Origin: Onchocerca volvulus
Taxonomy: Eukaryota; Nematoda; Chromadorea; Rhabditida; Onchocercidae
NCBI GenBank assembly: GCA_000499405.2
Contig: HG738137.1
Location: 4,278,001 to 4,342,000, forward strand
Direction of reading: 5' to 3'
Length of the DNA stretch: 64,000 nucleotides
The notes beneath the pieces were generated by a model. The model searched no databases and was not told the DNA's origin. It was given only the letters and a program-made list of their open reading frames with translations. The translations under genes and the position numbers were made by a program. How positions within the stretch are numbered: the first letter of the stretch is position 1; the number at the start of each line of letters is the position of its first letter. Shown here piece by piece: positions 26,701-40,493 of the stretch.

Positions 26701-29700
26701 TGGATCGTTTACAACGGCAGCAAGAAAGTATGTTGCAACCAAATTTCTCGAAAGGAACGTAAAAAAAAAATTCATGCTCAGGATAAAGTACAACAGTAGT
26801 TTGTTATACTTTTCGGATATTTTCAAAAGAGTTAGAATTTTCTCATGAATATATAGTTAAGGGACTGTTTGCTGAAAGAAAAAAGCAACCACTGCTGAAG
26901 ATTCTATACAAGGAAGCATTTTTTATCAGTAAATTTCATGCTATTTTGTTTCGAAATATGAGTGCTCTGCAGAATAATCATCAGTTGCATTAATGATAAT
27001 TTTCTTGAATATATAATGTTCATTGTAGCCACGATACCTTTCTTAAATATATAGTCTTGAAAGTGAGCAAGTCAAGGTAGAAGATTTAAAAAAAATTCGT
27101 CAATCATGTTTTCTGATCTTCAAATTCTCCAGTCATTGCTCCATTAATTAGAGAAAGATAAAAATTTATTGGTCCAGTAAATCGAAGAAACGGAGTGTTG
27201 GAATGTTTCTTTTTTCTGTAAAAATAATGCAAAGATTACTCTGTTTCATTATAAACAGTGATAATCTTTTGAAAACCGAATTTACATTTCACAAATCATC
27301 GCACTTTTGAGGCTCTTTTGATTAATGCTTGTCTCTTCAACTACGTTTTTGTGCAATGCGTACGTCATTAGTTATTAATAAATGGAGATTTTTTTCTTCT
27401 CTTCATGGTCATATTAATATTCTTCTCCAATCTTTTGTTTTTTTTCTTTCTCCCCCTTATTCTAAATATTTTAAATTACTGAAAATTCCTATAATTCATT
27501 TTTTTATGTGAACTTGAGCAATTCTTCCAAGTATGGAATGGATGATGAAACAAATTATCTTTTTGATGTCGCTCATTCAGTGTAATTTTCAAGATATAAT
27601 TATTGCTGCTAATCATAATAAATATGTCCAAGATGTTTCTCTACAATAAGTTACTGAAAGTATAGTTGGAAAGAATGGGAAGTGACTATCCTAGAAATCA
27701 GTGTAATGGCTTTTCAGATTAAGATATTTCCACTCTTTTCTACTAATATAACTACTAAAACGGTCTAATTTTTCAAAATTTGCAGTAGAGTTTTGAGAAG
27801 TGGGGTTATCCACCTTGTTTTGTTTTATTGTTAATATATGTATAAATAAAGCAGTGCCTGATTTAAAGGGTTCTTTGATGAAAGTATATCTCTGTTGTTT
27901 GTGAGCAGTTATACTTTGTTCTGATTAATCAAATTTTTGCTACTTGAAAGCAAAATAATGTGAAAAGTGCCACTTTATTCAAATGTTTGTTTGTTAGCAT
28001 TAGGCCTATGGACCTGTACTATGTTTCCTTCGTCATATTTTCATATGAATAAATTATTCTTCAATGCATTATCTTTGATATTAGTGAGCGCTAATCAACA
28101 GCGCATAGCTATTCCAGATTATGGTACATTCTGGCAGTTGGCTCATTGTACAGGTCAGCATATTTCTTCAACATGCTGTCTAAGAGTATCATTAAGCATC
28201 TCTCTAATGCCGATAACTTGGCACAAATTCATCACTTACATCATCTCTTAACTCATTATCAAAATTAGGCTCTAGAATGTTAATCATCTGCATTATCATT
28301 ATCATTATTGCTATATCTTATTTTTTGTTTTCATTTTAGAACATCCCACTGTACGATTTTTAGAGGAAAAGTGATTTTTGATTTATGGAAAATGGAGCTC
28401 AGTGTGAGTAAAACATTTCGAAGAAACATTTGAATGGATCTAAACTAGCAAAGTATCTTTTCCTCAATTAAATGTATATGTATCATCAGACGCGGAATGC
28501 TTTTTAGGTATCCTCGATTTGCGCTCACTGGTCGCTTAGATTAGCTCTTTTTTCTTTACATTTTTTTAATTCTAAATACCAATTGTATAATGGGGGTAAT
28601 GCAGAACTGATCTGTTTGATCTCGATCTTCTCACTTGCATGTTTCATTTGTTGGAGTATAGATAATTTTGTTCATTTTTATCCGCTTGAATTTTGTGAGG
28701 AAATCTGGAAGCATGCACTTTCGTCGTAGTTCATTAATATTAGTTGCTTGGTGATATATTTATGAATCACGGCAAATTTGTTTCTTTGACTTATTATAGA
28801 AAATCCGTTTATTGTTTATTTGAAACAGCTGGCAGAGCAATTTTTGATCTCTTTCTTATTTCCCGTTTTGTATTTCTAGAAATGAGAATTTCCTCGATTT
28901 CATTTTGTAAAAAATTTTAATTTTGTTTGAAAATTTGAGCTATGAATCTTTTTATTGTAGGAAAAATTGTTAAAGTTTCTTCAAAAAAGTGGAGAAAAAT
29001 TTTTTTTAAAAAACGTCATTGCAATTCATACTTCCGAAGTTATTGTTAGGGTTGTTGTTGTACTGGTTTTTGCTTCTTGGCGTGGGTAGTTTTTTCAAAA
29101 ATTTTCTTTTTTGTTACCATAAATGGAGCAGAGCTTGATCCTTCTTGTCAAAAGTTTTCCTTGCACCAATTGAAATATATTTCAAAAAAGACTCCATGTT
29201 TTAGCGGACCACAGTACAGCTGGAAATTCTTCCATTCATTTCCACAATTCAGTCATGGCTTGTGTTCTAGCTACATCTTTTCGCCGTTCCTTTTCTTGCT
29301 TCTAAAAAAAAGAAACAAAACAAGGTGAGAGGTAGCACTTTTTACCCTCTCCTTCCTTACCCTCACACAAAAAAGCCCTTCAATACAAAAGCTAGCTTTT
29401 CTAAACTTTTTATATTCCTCTTTCTCTCTTCGTTTTTATTCTCTTTTCTTCAGTCCCTGCCTGTATAACACATCTTGAGTATATTTCTGCCGTTTCTTAC
29501 AACAATCTTCTTTTTGAAATTTTTATGCAAATTTGCTATAAAAGCTCTTCAGCAGGTCCTATTCACTCTCACTTTTTGCAACTCTCTCCTTTATTAAGGC
29601 TGTTTTTCATCTGTACGAAATACTTCATTCGGATGATTTCTTTTAATAAATCTGCTGAATCTTCACGAACTTTCAGAATAAGAGGGTTTTGTCCTGACAA

Positions 29701-32700
29701 TAATCTAATCAGCTGATAGTTGAGAGACTATGAAATGGGATATTGACCAGAACCCTCGAAAGATTAGTTAATGTGGTACCATCAAACATGCAGCGTAACA
29801 ATACGACACGCTGCTATGGGATGGTGCTCGTATACTATATGTAAACGAGAATCTGCTGTAATTGGAAGGTTTTTCTTAAAAAGGATGGGTTGACGCGGAA
29901 GGCGGGTTGAAAGGGTAGGTTACCGTGTCTAATGGATTTTTTTCTCCGTAACTGGATGAAAAATAATGTTACATTTTATTTTGGAATATTTTCAGTTTCA
30001 AGATTTGGATATGATAGCAAGTATAGTGGCCAAAGAACAGGCACTACTGAAGATGAATACGGCAGCAGCTGCATCGAGCACTGCAGAACACAGTCGTTTA
30101 ACAGGTTTTGCTATACCGAATCGTGCGCATACTCAGGTTATAGTTAACGGGTATGTATCATGCTTATGATGTTTTTTGTATATCGTAATGATTACAAAAA
30201 GAATGTATTATGTTAATATTAATCAAGATTTCCTTTTCTTCCAGTTTCCACGTCTGTTCAAGATGCAACTACTTTTTTTCCTAGTTAAAAAATTCAGGTT
30301 AATCGAGATTTCATCTCTTCTTTTAATCCATGACATAAATTAGCATTTAATATGCCCAGAACTTCCAGAAACATACTTATTAAATTTTTTATATTTTTCA
30401 ATTTTTTATTATTTTTCTGTAGCATACATTTAATATCTTAAATTTTGCATTTATCTCTCTCCCTTCAAAAATATTAACAAATTTAATTGCAGAGCACGAG
30501 AGAATATGTCATCACCAAGTGAAATGTCACCAACTTCATGCTCTCCATCATCATCTGACACATTGCAGAGCACCCAAGGGGGGACCAGTACTACAATTCA
30601 TGCACATAATGAACATACCGGCCCGGAAGACACTGCACCCAAAAGTGGAAATGGTTAGTGCATTTATTGTTTTCCCAACAGTTTCTTGTGGTGCTTTTGA
30701 AAGATATGAATACACCAATCTTTAGAATACGTATACTTTACAACTTCAATTGAAACATTTGTTTTTCCAAAAAAAAAAAGAAAAAAAAAAGAAAAAGAGT
30801 AAGTCAGTAATATGGAAATAGGGAAAGTGAACATTTTGTTATTTGAATCAACAAATGAGATATTACATTTGAATTTCGCTTCTTTTGTTCTTAAATTTTA
30901 TTGACTTAGCAGTTTCTAGAATTATTTCTCATTTTATCATCAGTTTTTATCGTCAATTTTAGAACTCAGCTAATGATTTGTCATTTTCAGAGTCACCTGT
31001 GGATGTGACAAGCCTCATGAAAGGTATCTTCTCACTTTCACGTAGCATTCTAATCCATATTCATTTTGTCAAATATATTGAAGAAGATGACATGAATATG
31101 ATGAAGAAACATAAGTTTTAGAAAATATAGAAAAAATATATTAAAATAGGTATTTGAATAGAAATTTAGACAACAGTGATCTAGCACCATTTATGTCTGT
31201 CAATCGGCTAATAGTATCAGCTTCTATAGACAAACATGTCGTCTGCTTTTTTTTTAGCTTTTCCAAAACAGTATTCCTGATTATTTTTATTGATCAGAGA
31301 AATAAAGAATATGTTTTATTGCTCTCCTAATGGATTAAAGTAACTATTTATAAACAAAGAAGAGTGTAAAAGAAGAAACGAATTTCAGGTTCATTTAGTC
31401 TTGCTTATCAGCAGCATAGCCTAGGACCAAGTAATAGTTCTCAACAGCAACAAGCAAGTAGTTCACGCGAAAGCGATGTCCAAACTGGTACTACAACGCT
31501 CCGTTCTAGGCATCGCTCGAGCCACCATGATGGCCTTATCAAATGCCATTATTGCCCTAAGAAGTGGGCCGACCAAGCTGTGGTTTGTTTTTCAACAAAA
31601 AATCGGTAATATTTGGATAGTTCAGAAATCAAAGTGCTTTTATAGAATATAAAAACAGTGAGGGTTTTGAATTGAGTTTTTGAATATGTTACATGTTCGA
31701 CGAAAGCCGGAACATTAGTCAACGTTGGTCAATATATCCATTTTTAAACATGATTTCTTCTTCAAACTTTGCAAATATTTTAAAATATGTCTTGCGATGA
31801 TAAAGTTCTCTTTTTTTGACTTTCGACTTTACAATATTCATTATCGATGAAATACTGTGTATATAAGAAATTAACTTCAAATTGACCAATGTGAAGTAAG
31901 TGACAATTAAACACCGAAAGTAATTTCTTATATAGGGAAAGACATTGACTTTATTTCAGTTTTCCTCGCTTCATTTCCGTTTTCTGTTTGGCATCTTAAA
32001 TACTTCTCTCCGATTTCGCATTTAATGTTATGCTGTTCTCCGAGACGTCTATAGTACTTTTTTGTTGATCTTTTAAATATTTCAAAAATCAGTGTCAGTC
32101 GTAATCGTTAGTCTAATAGAGTCTTGGGAAATCTGATTAATATATCTTATTTAATATTATCATCTATTTTGATGTTGATTTTTTATTTTTTTGTTTATGC
32201 TTTTTCTTAGTTATTAGTTTGTTTTTCCTAAACGGAATTTTTAACGAATTTTGTGAACGAAAGGACTAAATTGTTTTGATTAGTTTTAGGTGTCAACCAG
32301 AATAATGGCAGATAGATCAAAAAAAAAAAATCTTTAGCTGCGTTTTAGCTTTTTAATTAAGTCATTTAATTGTCTCATTTAACCTTAAAATATTTTACTT
32401 TCTAAAATTAAATGAAATTTTCTGATGTTATTAACTGTCTCTCTCATTAATTCCTATACAAATTGCAGACCACGGTAGGTTCATAATGTAACGATGGTTG
32501 TGAGTGGCTTTTCTTGACAATTATAATCCTTGAGTAGTCGTACTGTCAACCTCAGTAAAATGATGCAAAGAATACTGTTATTAATTTTCGATTTGCAAAA
32601 AGTTCGTATGAGGTACATTCTGTGATTTTAACTTCCATTCTTCTGTTTAATAGCTGATTAACTGACGAATTATTCTTCTTCTTTAGCATCAGCGATATCT

Positions 32701-35700
32701 TTTTATACTTCAAAATATTGTCATGAATGCATTCCGGAAGAGGAATAGTTTTTTATATCAACGATCAAATTCATCTTATATTCAATAAAAGTATAGTTTA
32801 TACATCATCATGGATGACTGATGACGAATGACTGTGAATGTAACAAGATTAAAGGAATCTGCCTTGTAAATCTGATATGCTTTGACAAGAATATTGACTT
32901 TCATGCAATAACAAAATTCGTACGTAGAATCTCCAAATGTGCATGTTGTTCCACGAGAGTTATCATAAAACATGAATCTGTAGCTGATCATTATATGTAT
33001 TGGATACGTTTGGCGTTCTATTTCTTGTTCATGAAAACCAGATCAGATTATCCAGATTTGTAATGGAATTCCTGTCAGATAAGATTTCCAGAATATAATT
33101 GAAATTTTATTGGAGAAAGTTTCTGTTCTTTGAGGAAAATTTTATTAAATATTCGACATAAGGACAAGAACTTGGTAACGATCAAGAGATTTAAAAGCGA
33201 AATAACAAATAGTCCAGATGCACTGAACTATTATTTTAAAAAATCCAACCTGACATTCCACCACTTGTGAATTTCGATGAGATAAGCAAAAAGTGTTCAA
33301 AAAACTAAAATCGATAATTCCATTTTGAATAATGAAAGCTAAGTGGTGAAACCAGTGGAGAGCTCCTCCAAGAATTTATTGGAATTGTTGAACGGTTAAT
33401 TTTTTAAGTCTTTTTGATAAAACCAAATTACGAATAGCCGGAATGCATTAAGTAGTTAATGCTATTCTTTGTTGCCTTTTAGATCAAATCGTAAATTCTA
33501 GAATTGGATATTTCAGTTAGACGTCATAGTCATAGCCTAGTATTGTAATGTAGAATGCATTTTTTATAGAAACCATTTGCGCTAAAATTATATATATGTT
33601 TTTTCTATCTAGCCTAATTTTTCTTTTCCTTTGAAGTGTTCTCTAAATTTCATATGATATGAATATAACTTTCAAATATTTCCGATCTATTCCGAGGACA
33701 TTCATCCTTTTTTTTTTCTTGTATTTTTAGGAAGCTGATAGAGGATAATTGAAAGAGATGAGAGAGAGAGTTGAGATTAGAAATTCACAGGTATTTGTTG
33801 GTTTTATGTACGAATTTTACTAACTATGTTTCAGTTTCTTTAAGTATTTTCGACAAAATCAATTGGGAAATTAAATTATCATTGTAACAAATTGTCCAGT
33901 CATATTTCATGATTATCCATAAAAATAATTTTTTGCAAAGTCCTATTTTTTTACTAGATTTTTGTGTGAATAATCGAATTCTCAAAAGTTACGTTTAGGT
34001 TCTGCGTTTTCTAAATATTCTTATCTATTCACTTTGTTAACTATTAACTTTCATTTGTTGACAAAAATCTTGTAAACAAGAATAAACAAGTAGTACGTAA
34101 CAGTTGTGGAATGTCAACCGTTAATTTATTGAAGAAAAAGTATCAAACTGATGATAGTATTAGTAGTTATTTTTCATAGGAAGCATCAGGAATAGCTTTT
34201 TAGGAACTTTATAGTTATGTTTTATTTCGAAGAGTCTGTCTTGCGCCCTAGATAGGCTTTATTGTCCTGAATTGAATTTAAAAATTTCTCTTCAAAATTA
34301 TATATTTTTAAACAGCTATCCTTTCACATTAATGTTGTTTGGCATTGAATAATAAGAACATTCACCTTATCCGTTAAATTCTTCATATGGAATAGTAACT
34401 ATAGATAATGTACGCAAATGATTTCAATCTATACATGCTATCCCTTCTATGGTGTTACAGTAGAGGTCGTATGGTTATTTCAAAGTATCGCTGCCAATTC
34501 CTGGAGAGTTTAAGTGGAAGTTTTAGTTTTTTTATTTTTAATTTTTTACTATTTCACTTTTAGATTTCTCTATTTTCAGCATAATGGAAACATTTTCTAT
34601 TAATTTTTTCACTCTTTTTCACTCTTAGATTTTTTCACTCAGACTACATCATGAGTTGGAAATATTGTTTCTTAATTATCCGAGAATTTGTTGATACTTC
34701 TTCCATCTTGATATGTTTATTCTTTGATGCCATTTTTCTTTTTAAGATATTTCTCTCGGTGTTTGTCTCGTAATAGATACAAGGAATTTCTTTTGAAAAT
34801 TAGGTCATTTAATGAGTTATTTCTTTCGTACAACCCATTTGAACCTTGCATCCTTCAGTAAAAAAATATTTGGGAGAGCAATTTTTGCTGCTTTGGGCAA
34901 TGAGACTTGACGGCAGCTTATAAAATAAATTACTGATCAGTTACTTCCTTAAAATCTTACTTCGATAGTTAATATATGTATATTTTTTGCGTTGCTTCCT
35001 TTCTAATTTCAGGAAAAGTGTCCTGCGCAATCAACACTGATGAAGGTATCTGGAATTTACATCCGCCTTGATATGACAATAATAAAAATACTGCTATCAG
35101 AGTATTGTAAAAAATAAGAAATACAGAATATTAATCAATTCATCATTAGGTTCAAATAAGAATAAAAATGAAGTATCTATATATTACATTCATTATCGAT
35201 GGTGGAAGTGGAATTGCTGGAATTTTGACTTTTCACTAATTGCGTTCAAATTTGCTTCTTACTTCTGGAAAGAGATAATAAGCATGATCACTTTTTAGTT
35301 ACGAGTTCACATGGAAGAATGTCGATTGTTACGAATGCATGAGTGTCAGCAATGCGGTAAACGTTTCAAAGCACGCGGTGGTCTGCAGCAACATTTACGC
35401 ATACATTCGAATGATCGCCCATATCAGTGCCGTTTTTGTCCGAAACGTTTCACCCAAAAATCGCACGTCGATCAGCATGAGAGGATTCATACTGGTTGAT
35501 ATTTCCTTACAACTAGACACAAACGTTTTTAAGACACTTGAATATTTTCTTTTATGTGATTCAGAAAATGAAACTTGGAATTATATAGAAAAGAAAAATT
35601 GAGTTAAATTAAGGAATGAAAATTGTGACGTGGTATAATATATAATATAACGAAAGTTGCAGTTTTTGTTGAGTATCTATGGATTTTTTTTTCCATATTC

Positions 35701-36332
35701 AAAAAAAGACAACTTAGATTTCAGGTGCCAAACCATTTTCTTGTCAGTTTTGTGGCCGTGCATTTCGACAGCGTTCCCAACAGCTGGGACATGAATCAAC
35801 TCACGCGAGTGGACCTCTTTCAATGGGTGCACATCTATCACATGCAAGCTCTCATCACATTAAATTTGAAAATGCGAAGTTTGTTTTATTTTGTTTATTT
35901 TTGTAGTCAATTTTGTGGAGTAAATCAAAGATCATATCAAAATGGATGTATTGTTGTTTGATATGATGAAATCGATTTTGATTATAGCAAATTGAAATAT
36001 TATATGATTGCAGTGCTGATCAAGGATGCAACCAGGCAGCAACTGGGAATGCTAGTACTGTTGAAAGAAGTGCGGCTGTACAACAGCAAGCAGTAACAGC
36101 AGTAGCCACCGCAGCAGCGGTTGCGGCAGCAGCACAGCAACAAGATCGCTTAAATAATTCTGGGAGCAGTACTTTGAATTTGATGTCACCGAATGGAACT
36201 GGGTTGGCACATAGTGCAGTCAGTTCACTGTTAGCATTAAGTCAACAACAACAGACTCAAGGGATGGCAATGTCACAAAGTACTCAACAGACTATTGCCG
36301 ATGCTATCGGTGCAAGGAATAATGCAGTTTAA
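22535..36332 (+). CDS. C2H2 zinc-finger transcription factor, long introns
   Basis: Exons: 22519-22744 (ATG at 22535), 23025-23237, 29996-30150, 30493-30653, 30991-31023, 31389-31582, [35013-35045 optional], 35299-35494, 35725-35878 and 36014-36332. All phases close: 544 aa, or 555 with the optional exon. The N-terminal part is low-complexity (poly-Ser, poly-Ala, Gln-rich). Four fingers follow: a C2HC finger (KCHYCPKKWADQAV-LRVHMEEC), then ECQQCGKRFKARGGLQQHLR, then QCRFCPKRFTQKSHVDQHER with the linker IHTGAKPF, then SCQFCGRAFRQRSQQLGHES. The C-terminus is Gln/Ala-rich, as in many transcriptional regulators. Presumably a nuclear DNA-binding protein. The finger series recalls C. elegans DIE-1, but I am not certain enough to name it. 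The first intron pair includes a 6.8 kb intron, and the true N-terminus may lie further upstream. Confidence 0.85.
23238..29995. other. 6.8 kb intron of the zinc-finger gene
   Basis: I see no coding exon that fits the flanking phases. The sequence is AT- and T-rich, includes a double T-run at 23636-23716, and has scattered open frames of 60-110 codons that lack splice support (for example 26510-26848). Enhancers or alternative first exons could be here but cannot be read by eye. Confidence 0.5.
23636..23716. repeat. Double poly-T run split by CCCCC
   Basis: Forty T, five C, one A, then thirty-five T. Such a run is hard to sequence, and the exact lengths and the C block may be assembly noise. 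Confidence 0.9.
31583..35298. other. 3.7 kb intron splitting zinc finger 1
   Basis: Contains the 33-nt candidate exon at 35013-35045 and otherwise only AT-rich sequence. Two opposed open frames at 32782-33063 are mutual shadows with no splice or motif support. Confidence 0.5.
35013..35045 (+). CDS. 33-nt candidate cassette exon inside zinc finger 1
   Basis: Acceptor TTCTAATTTCAG and donor AAG|GTATCT flank an 11-codon, phase-0 frame EKCPAQSTLMK. It sits in the intron that splits finger 1 after WADQAV. Skipping it gives W-x5-L-x2-H spacing, the standard finger core; including it pushes the helix 11 residues away from the CxxC. It is therefore either an alternative exon that inactivates finger 1 or a decoy. 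Confidence 0.45.
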
Positions 36333-38591
36333 ACGGAAGCTCATGTGTCCGTTTATTTTTTGCACATATTTTGCAGCACTTTCGTGCTATTCTTTATCTT
36401 TACTACTATATTATTCCGAGGCACATTGCTGTTGTGTTCTTGATTCGATAAGCTGCATTTCTTGTTTCGTAGCATCGCTCAACTTGTCCTTTTAAATGAA
36501 TAATCGCTTGCATATTTAATTTGATCGTAGCATTTTTTATATAGTTCAGATGAATGTTATTATTGACTGCCAAAATCCATCCTTTTAGATTGATGTTCCA
36601 TATTTTTTTTTCTGCCCTTTAAATTGAGCTTTTTTGTAGCACACTGTTTTACTTCGTGTTTCCCGTCCATATCGCTTTTTATTAATTATTGGAAGTGACA
36701 ATTTATAAATCTTATTGGATTTTGCAGTCTAAGATTTCAAATTTAAAAATTTAGGGATGCGATCGTTCTGTTGATAACGTAAACAATTACTTTCATTCAT
36801 ATTGTTTTGTTTGCGGTTTGATTTCTTCGAAGGAAAGTATACATTACAGGTATTAGCTTCACAGTTAATTGCAACGAAGCGGCAATTCATATTACTAACT
36901 TACCAAGTTGATATAGCCGTTGATCAGTTTTTAGGCCATTCAGAAAATTCTTATTAAAGAAATACAAGTTGCTTAATCGGTCCTGGAATGTGAAATGCTT
37001 CCATTAGAAATTTTGCAACTAGCTGGATATCCTATAATTTATTTCTTGGAAATAGGCTATTGTGTGCTTAAATTTCTTTAATGACTCAGAGATAACTCTT
37101 TTTACATACAAGTGTTGGATGATCATGCGAATCTCATCTCCTTTGCAGAATGCTGAGTGTTTTAACACATATTTATTATTTGAAAACTGATGTCAACAAT
37201 TAAATTTAAAGTCTTCGGTGTATCTGTCATACGTGTTCTGTGTACATGTGTGTTTGATATCTTCTATATCTTTAATAGCGCGCGTTGGTCACTTTTAAAT
37301 TTTCTTGTGTCATCTTATTTTTCTCTTCCATGGCCAGTAAATTTTTTGGCTTTTTTTTTCTATTTTTTCTATATTTGTCCTGTTTTTGTTAGTTCACTCG
37401 ATAGTTTCATCTATTTTATGTTTTCAGAGTCTGTTCCAGGCTGCTTTTTAAAATTTTCCCTTAACAATTACCACATATGCGTCGGATAATTTTTTCTTTT
37501 TTTGAAAAATAAGTATTGAGAGGTCTCGTTGTTTGCCTTTTCGATCCTCTTCTTATTTCAGGCATTCCAGATCTACAATCAGGTAGGATTAAACAAAAAC
37601 AGATTAAAAAAAAAAAATTGAGTACAATCATGATTTACATAAGTAATAATCAGCCAGTGTGGCAATTTATCACTCATATAATTGCAGTTTTCGATGTTTC
37701 GACTGCCAGATATCAAAAACAGGAATTCTTGTTACAGATTGGGCTTTATGATCAGAATTCGTTCATTTAATATTCGGTGCATTTGTGTTTCAGTTAAATT
37801 GTTCCAATTCCAGTTAAATTACACTTTTAATCATTTGTCACATTTATCATTCAGTGATGCACTTATAAAATGATTGAACGAAACTCGAATTCTTCCGAAA
37901 AATTAGTAATATTGCGGGTCGGATTACTGTTTTCACTGATATGGTCGTAATTATTATTATTGTTATTGTTTATGAATGATTTCTCCTTTGAGAGTTTTTC
38001 ATTCAGTTTTTCATTGATCCAATTTTTTATTGAATTTATTCTCAATTTTAGTCAAAAAAGGCAATCATTGATTTAAATAATTGCCACAAAATATTCATTT
38101 CCCAATTATTGTATTCTCATCGAGCTTTGTTCTTTTTATTGAATTTGTTGTTTGTTCGTTTTTGTCGGTTTATTTTCTTACATCTTATTACGGTTACCAT
38201 TCGGGTCCTGTAATTTTTTTTAAATTTTAAAGTTCGAAATATTTGTTTTTTTTTTCATTTTTTTAAGCTTTATTAAATATGGAAAATCTAATTTCAAGTC
38301 GATCAAGCTAAAAGAGGGGATTTTTTCTCGACAATTCAGTATGCATAAGTTTTCTATCGCTTCGGGACAGTGAGACTGCCACATGTGTCAAACGCAATTT
38401 TTGATATGCATGTGCGCGAGTGGGCGTTTTCATGTTATTTATACTTTCTTTTCTGAAGATAATTTGGATTATGATTTTCATATTACGATATATTTTCGAT
38501 TGTCAAATCTTGCGAGAATGTGAGCTGAGTAATGATTCATCGTTTTTGCTGTTTGACATAATTTATTTGTTAATGAAGATATGGATGTGGA

Positions 38592-38633
<42 letters not shown>

Positions 38634-39854
38634 AAAATTGTATAGTTTTATGTATGTACCCATCACTTTTTTTTTAATTTTGAAATAAAGTTAAATTATG
38701 GGTTGAAATGCTTGATTGGTACTTTTTCTGAGAAATATTCTCCAGCATCTGGTGATAGCTTCGACATAGTTTGTAGAATGCAGTTATTCCAGATCTAATT
38801 TGAATGAAAGCGCTTCGCAGTCTCATTTAAAGTTTCTCACCCTCCGCCTCCATATTCTGCTCTGTCTCTTGCTTAAATTTCAAATAATTGACACAAGTTC
38901 ATGTATTCTTGTGAATTTTTTGTACTTCTGCTATTACTGAAAAATAAATAAATATATTGGTTGTTCCGTATGTTCTTGCTCGGTGAGCATGTTTTCTATC
39001 TTGAGTGGGTTCTCAATTTTTCAACTATTAAAATTGTACTGAGCGGAAATGTTTTGTCTTGTCTGCGTTGTTATGATATCGAATATTTTTAGTAGGTTAA
39101 GAATATTATCTGAAAGACACAAAATTGGCAACGATTTAATTAGTAGTAATGTTGGTTAGGCTTCTTGAGAGAAGGATGAGCATAACCGGAAGACGGTTAA
39201 GTTAAGAGCAACTTCGATTTGGTTGCACAGTCATATTTGAATTGCGGTATTTTCGTTAAAACTTCAGTTCATAAGCCACATAGTGGTTATGCATGCTAAT
39301 AATCGACGGAGAGTAGAAAATTTCGACTATCCGCAATTCCTAAACTATTCTGCTAATAATTAGTACTCATATGCAGTTGATTGTTAAGTATTTCGAGTTA
39401 ATGGGAGTTTATCTCTAAAATGCTAAATTAATTGTTGAAATTCTGCACGATTAGGAAATTAATAAAACCAGTAAAATTTTATCCAATAAAAAATTTGTTG
39501 ATTTCTTACACGAACTATACAGGTATAAAAAATCTTCACTAATATTGGTGCAAAGTGAGTTCATCTTAGGTTCATTGATTAAATGATCTCGTTAAGCTGT
39601 TTCGATTGTTTTTGATTGCTTACCAAAATGTCCTAAGATTTGATATCAGCACAATTCGGGCAAATGAAAATAAGAAGCAAAAATATGTTTATGTTTCCAT
39701 GGATTTTTTGCATACAAATATAAATAATAATCAAAGAAGCTATAGCTAGTGATCTACAAATTAATAAATGTATTTGTAAAATGAGCGAAAGGTGTCATAC
39801 TCGTTAATTCATCAATTATTATTTATGTCATTTACCTGCTCCACATAGAAATTT
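36333..39854. other. Convergent intergenic region, zinc-finger gene and bHLH gene
   Basis: Both neighbouring genes end towards this region. A T-run of 38 lies at 38594-38631 and an AATAAA at about 38683-38688 on the plus strand, which could end a long zinc-finger 3' UTR. Phe-rich open frames such as 37190-37489 are T-rich low complexity. No RNA gene recognised. Confidence 0.4.
38594..38631. repeat. Poly-T run of 38
   Basis: A pure homopolymer in the convergent intergenic region. Translations across it on either strand give poly-Phe or poly-Lys and should be ignored. Confidence 0.95.
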
Positions 39855-40493
39855 TCAGAAATGTAACAGATTATTCAAATATGAAATATATGCAATGGAG
39901 AGGCGTAATATTTCGATTTTTGATAATTTCTTATTGAGCGGTAGTGTAGGCAGCAGCGCACGTAGTTTTGCAAATGCACTGTTGAACGATTCGACTCGAA
40001 TACTGTAATTATGAAGAATAAAAATGAAAATGGAGTGAAATTAAATTATCTGAAATTACTTCGATTTTGGAGTTCCAGGAGAATTTATTAGTTCTCTTTA
40101 TCAGTTTAGAAGTTTATTTCAAACTTGAATCTAGAATACACTTAATCGTTCTAATAATTCAGTGGGAGAACTATTAATGACATCATATCATTAGTCTTGA
40201 AAAAATTCAGGAAAAAGAAAAAGAATTCAAGGAAAATATAAAAATTACCGTTCTCGACTAGCATGAAGATTTCGATATTTTGGTGTAGCTCGACGTCGTT
40301 TCCGTCGTTCTGCTTTGCTCAACTTTTTCAGTTCAATAGCCGATAACTGATGCATTACAGGAAACGTATGTATATAATGAGTGAATGCAATCCAGGAGAC
40401 TGGTATGTCAATTTTATTACAGCTTTGGGATGGCAAGAATAGGCTCGGTTTTGGATTAATTGAATCATTCAGTATCAACACACCCTTCCACAT
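39855..40493 (-). CDS. hlh-15: bHLH transcription factor, NHLH1/2 (HLH-15) family
   Basis: A neuronal-type class II bHLH protein expected to bind E-boxes as a dimer. Two exons: 40493 (or 40355) to 40249, and 40002-39855. Donor CG|GTAATT and acceptor TTACAG join at phase 2. The basic region reads RRKRRRATPKYRNLHASRER, helix 1 IRVESFNSAFAKLRALLPTL, then the loop PLNKK, then helix 2 LSKIEILRLSIAYISYLNNL. The protein ends five residues after helix 2 (LLHF). NHLH proteins share the RRRRATxKYRxAHATRERIRV lead and the short C-terminus, so the family call is firm. Two starts are possible: ATG 40493 gives about 131 aa; ATG 40355 (MHQLSAIE) gives about 84 aa, close to the small size I remember for C. 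elegans HLH-15, and is preferred. The second exon is under 150 nt and easily missed. Confidence 0.9.

Noticed and set aside
26510..26848. 112-codon plus-strand frame in the long zinc-finger intron
   Set aside because: Overlapped by an 87-codon frame on the other strand, no recognisable domain, and no phase-compatible splice sites.
37190..37489. 99-codon plus-strand frame rich in Phe, Ser and Val
   Set aside because: T-rich low-complexity sequence in the likely 3' UTR/intergenic region. No homology and no splice context.
38478..38677. Opposed frames with poly-Phe or poly-Lys
   Set aside because: Both are translations of a 38-nt T-run.
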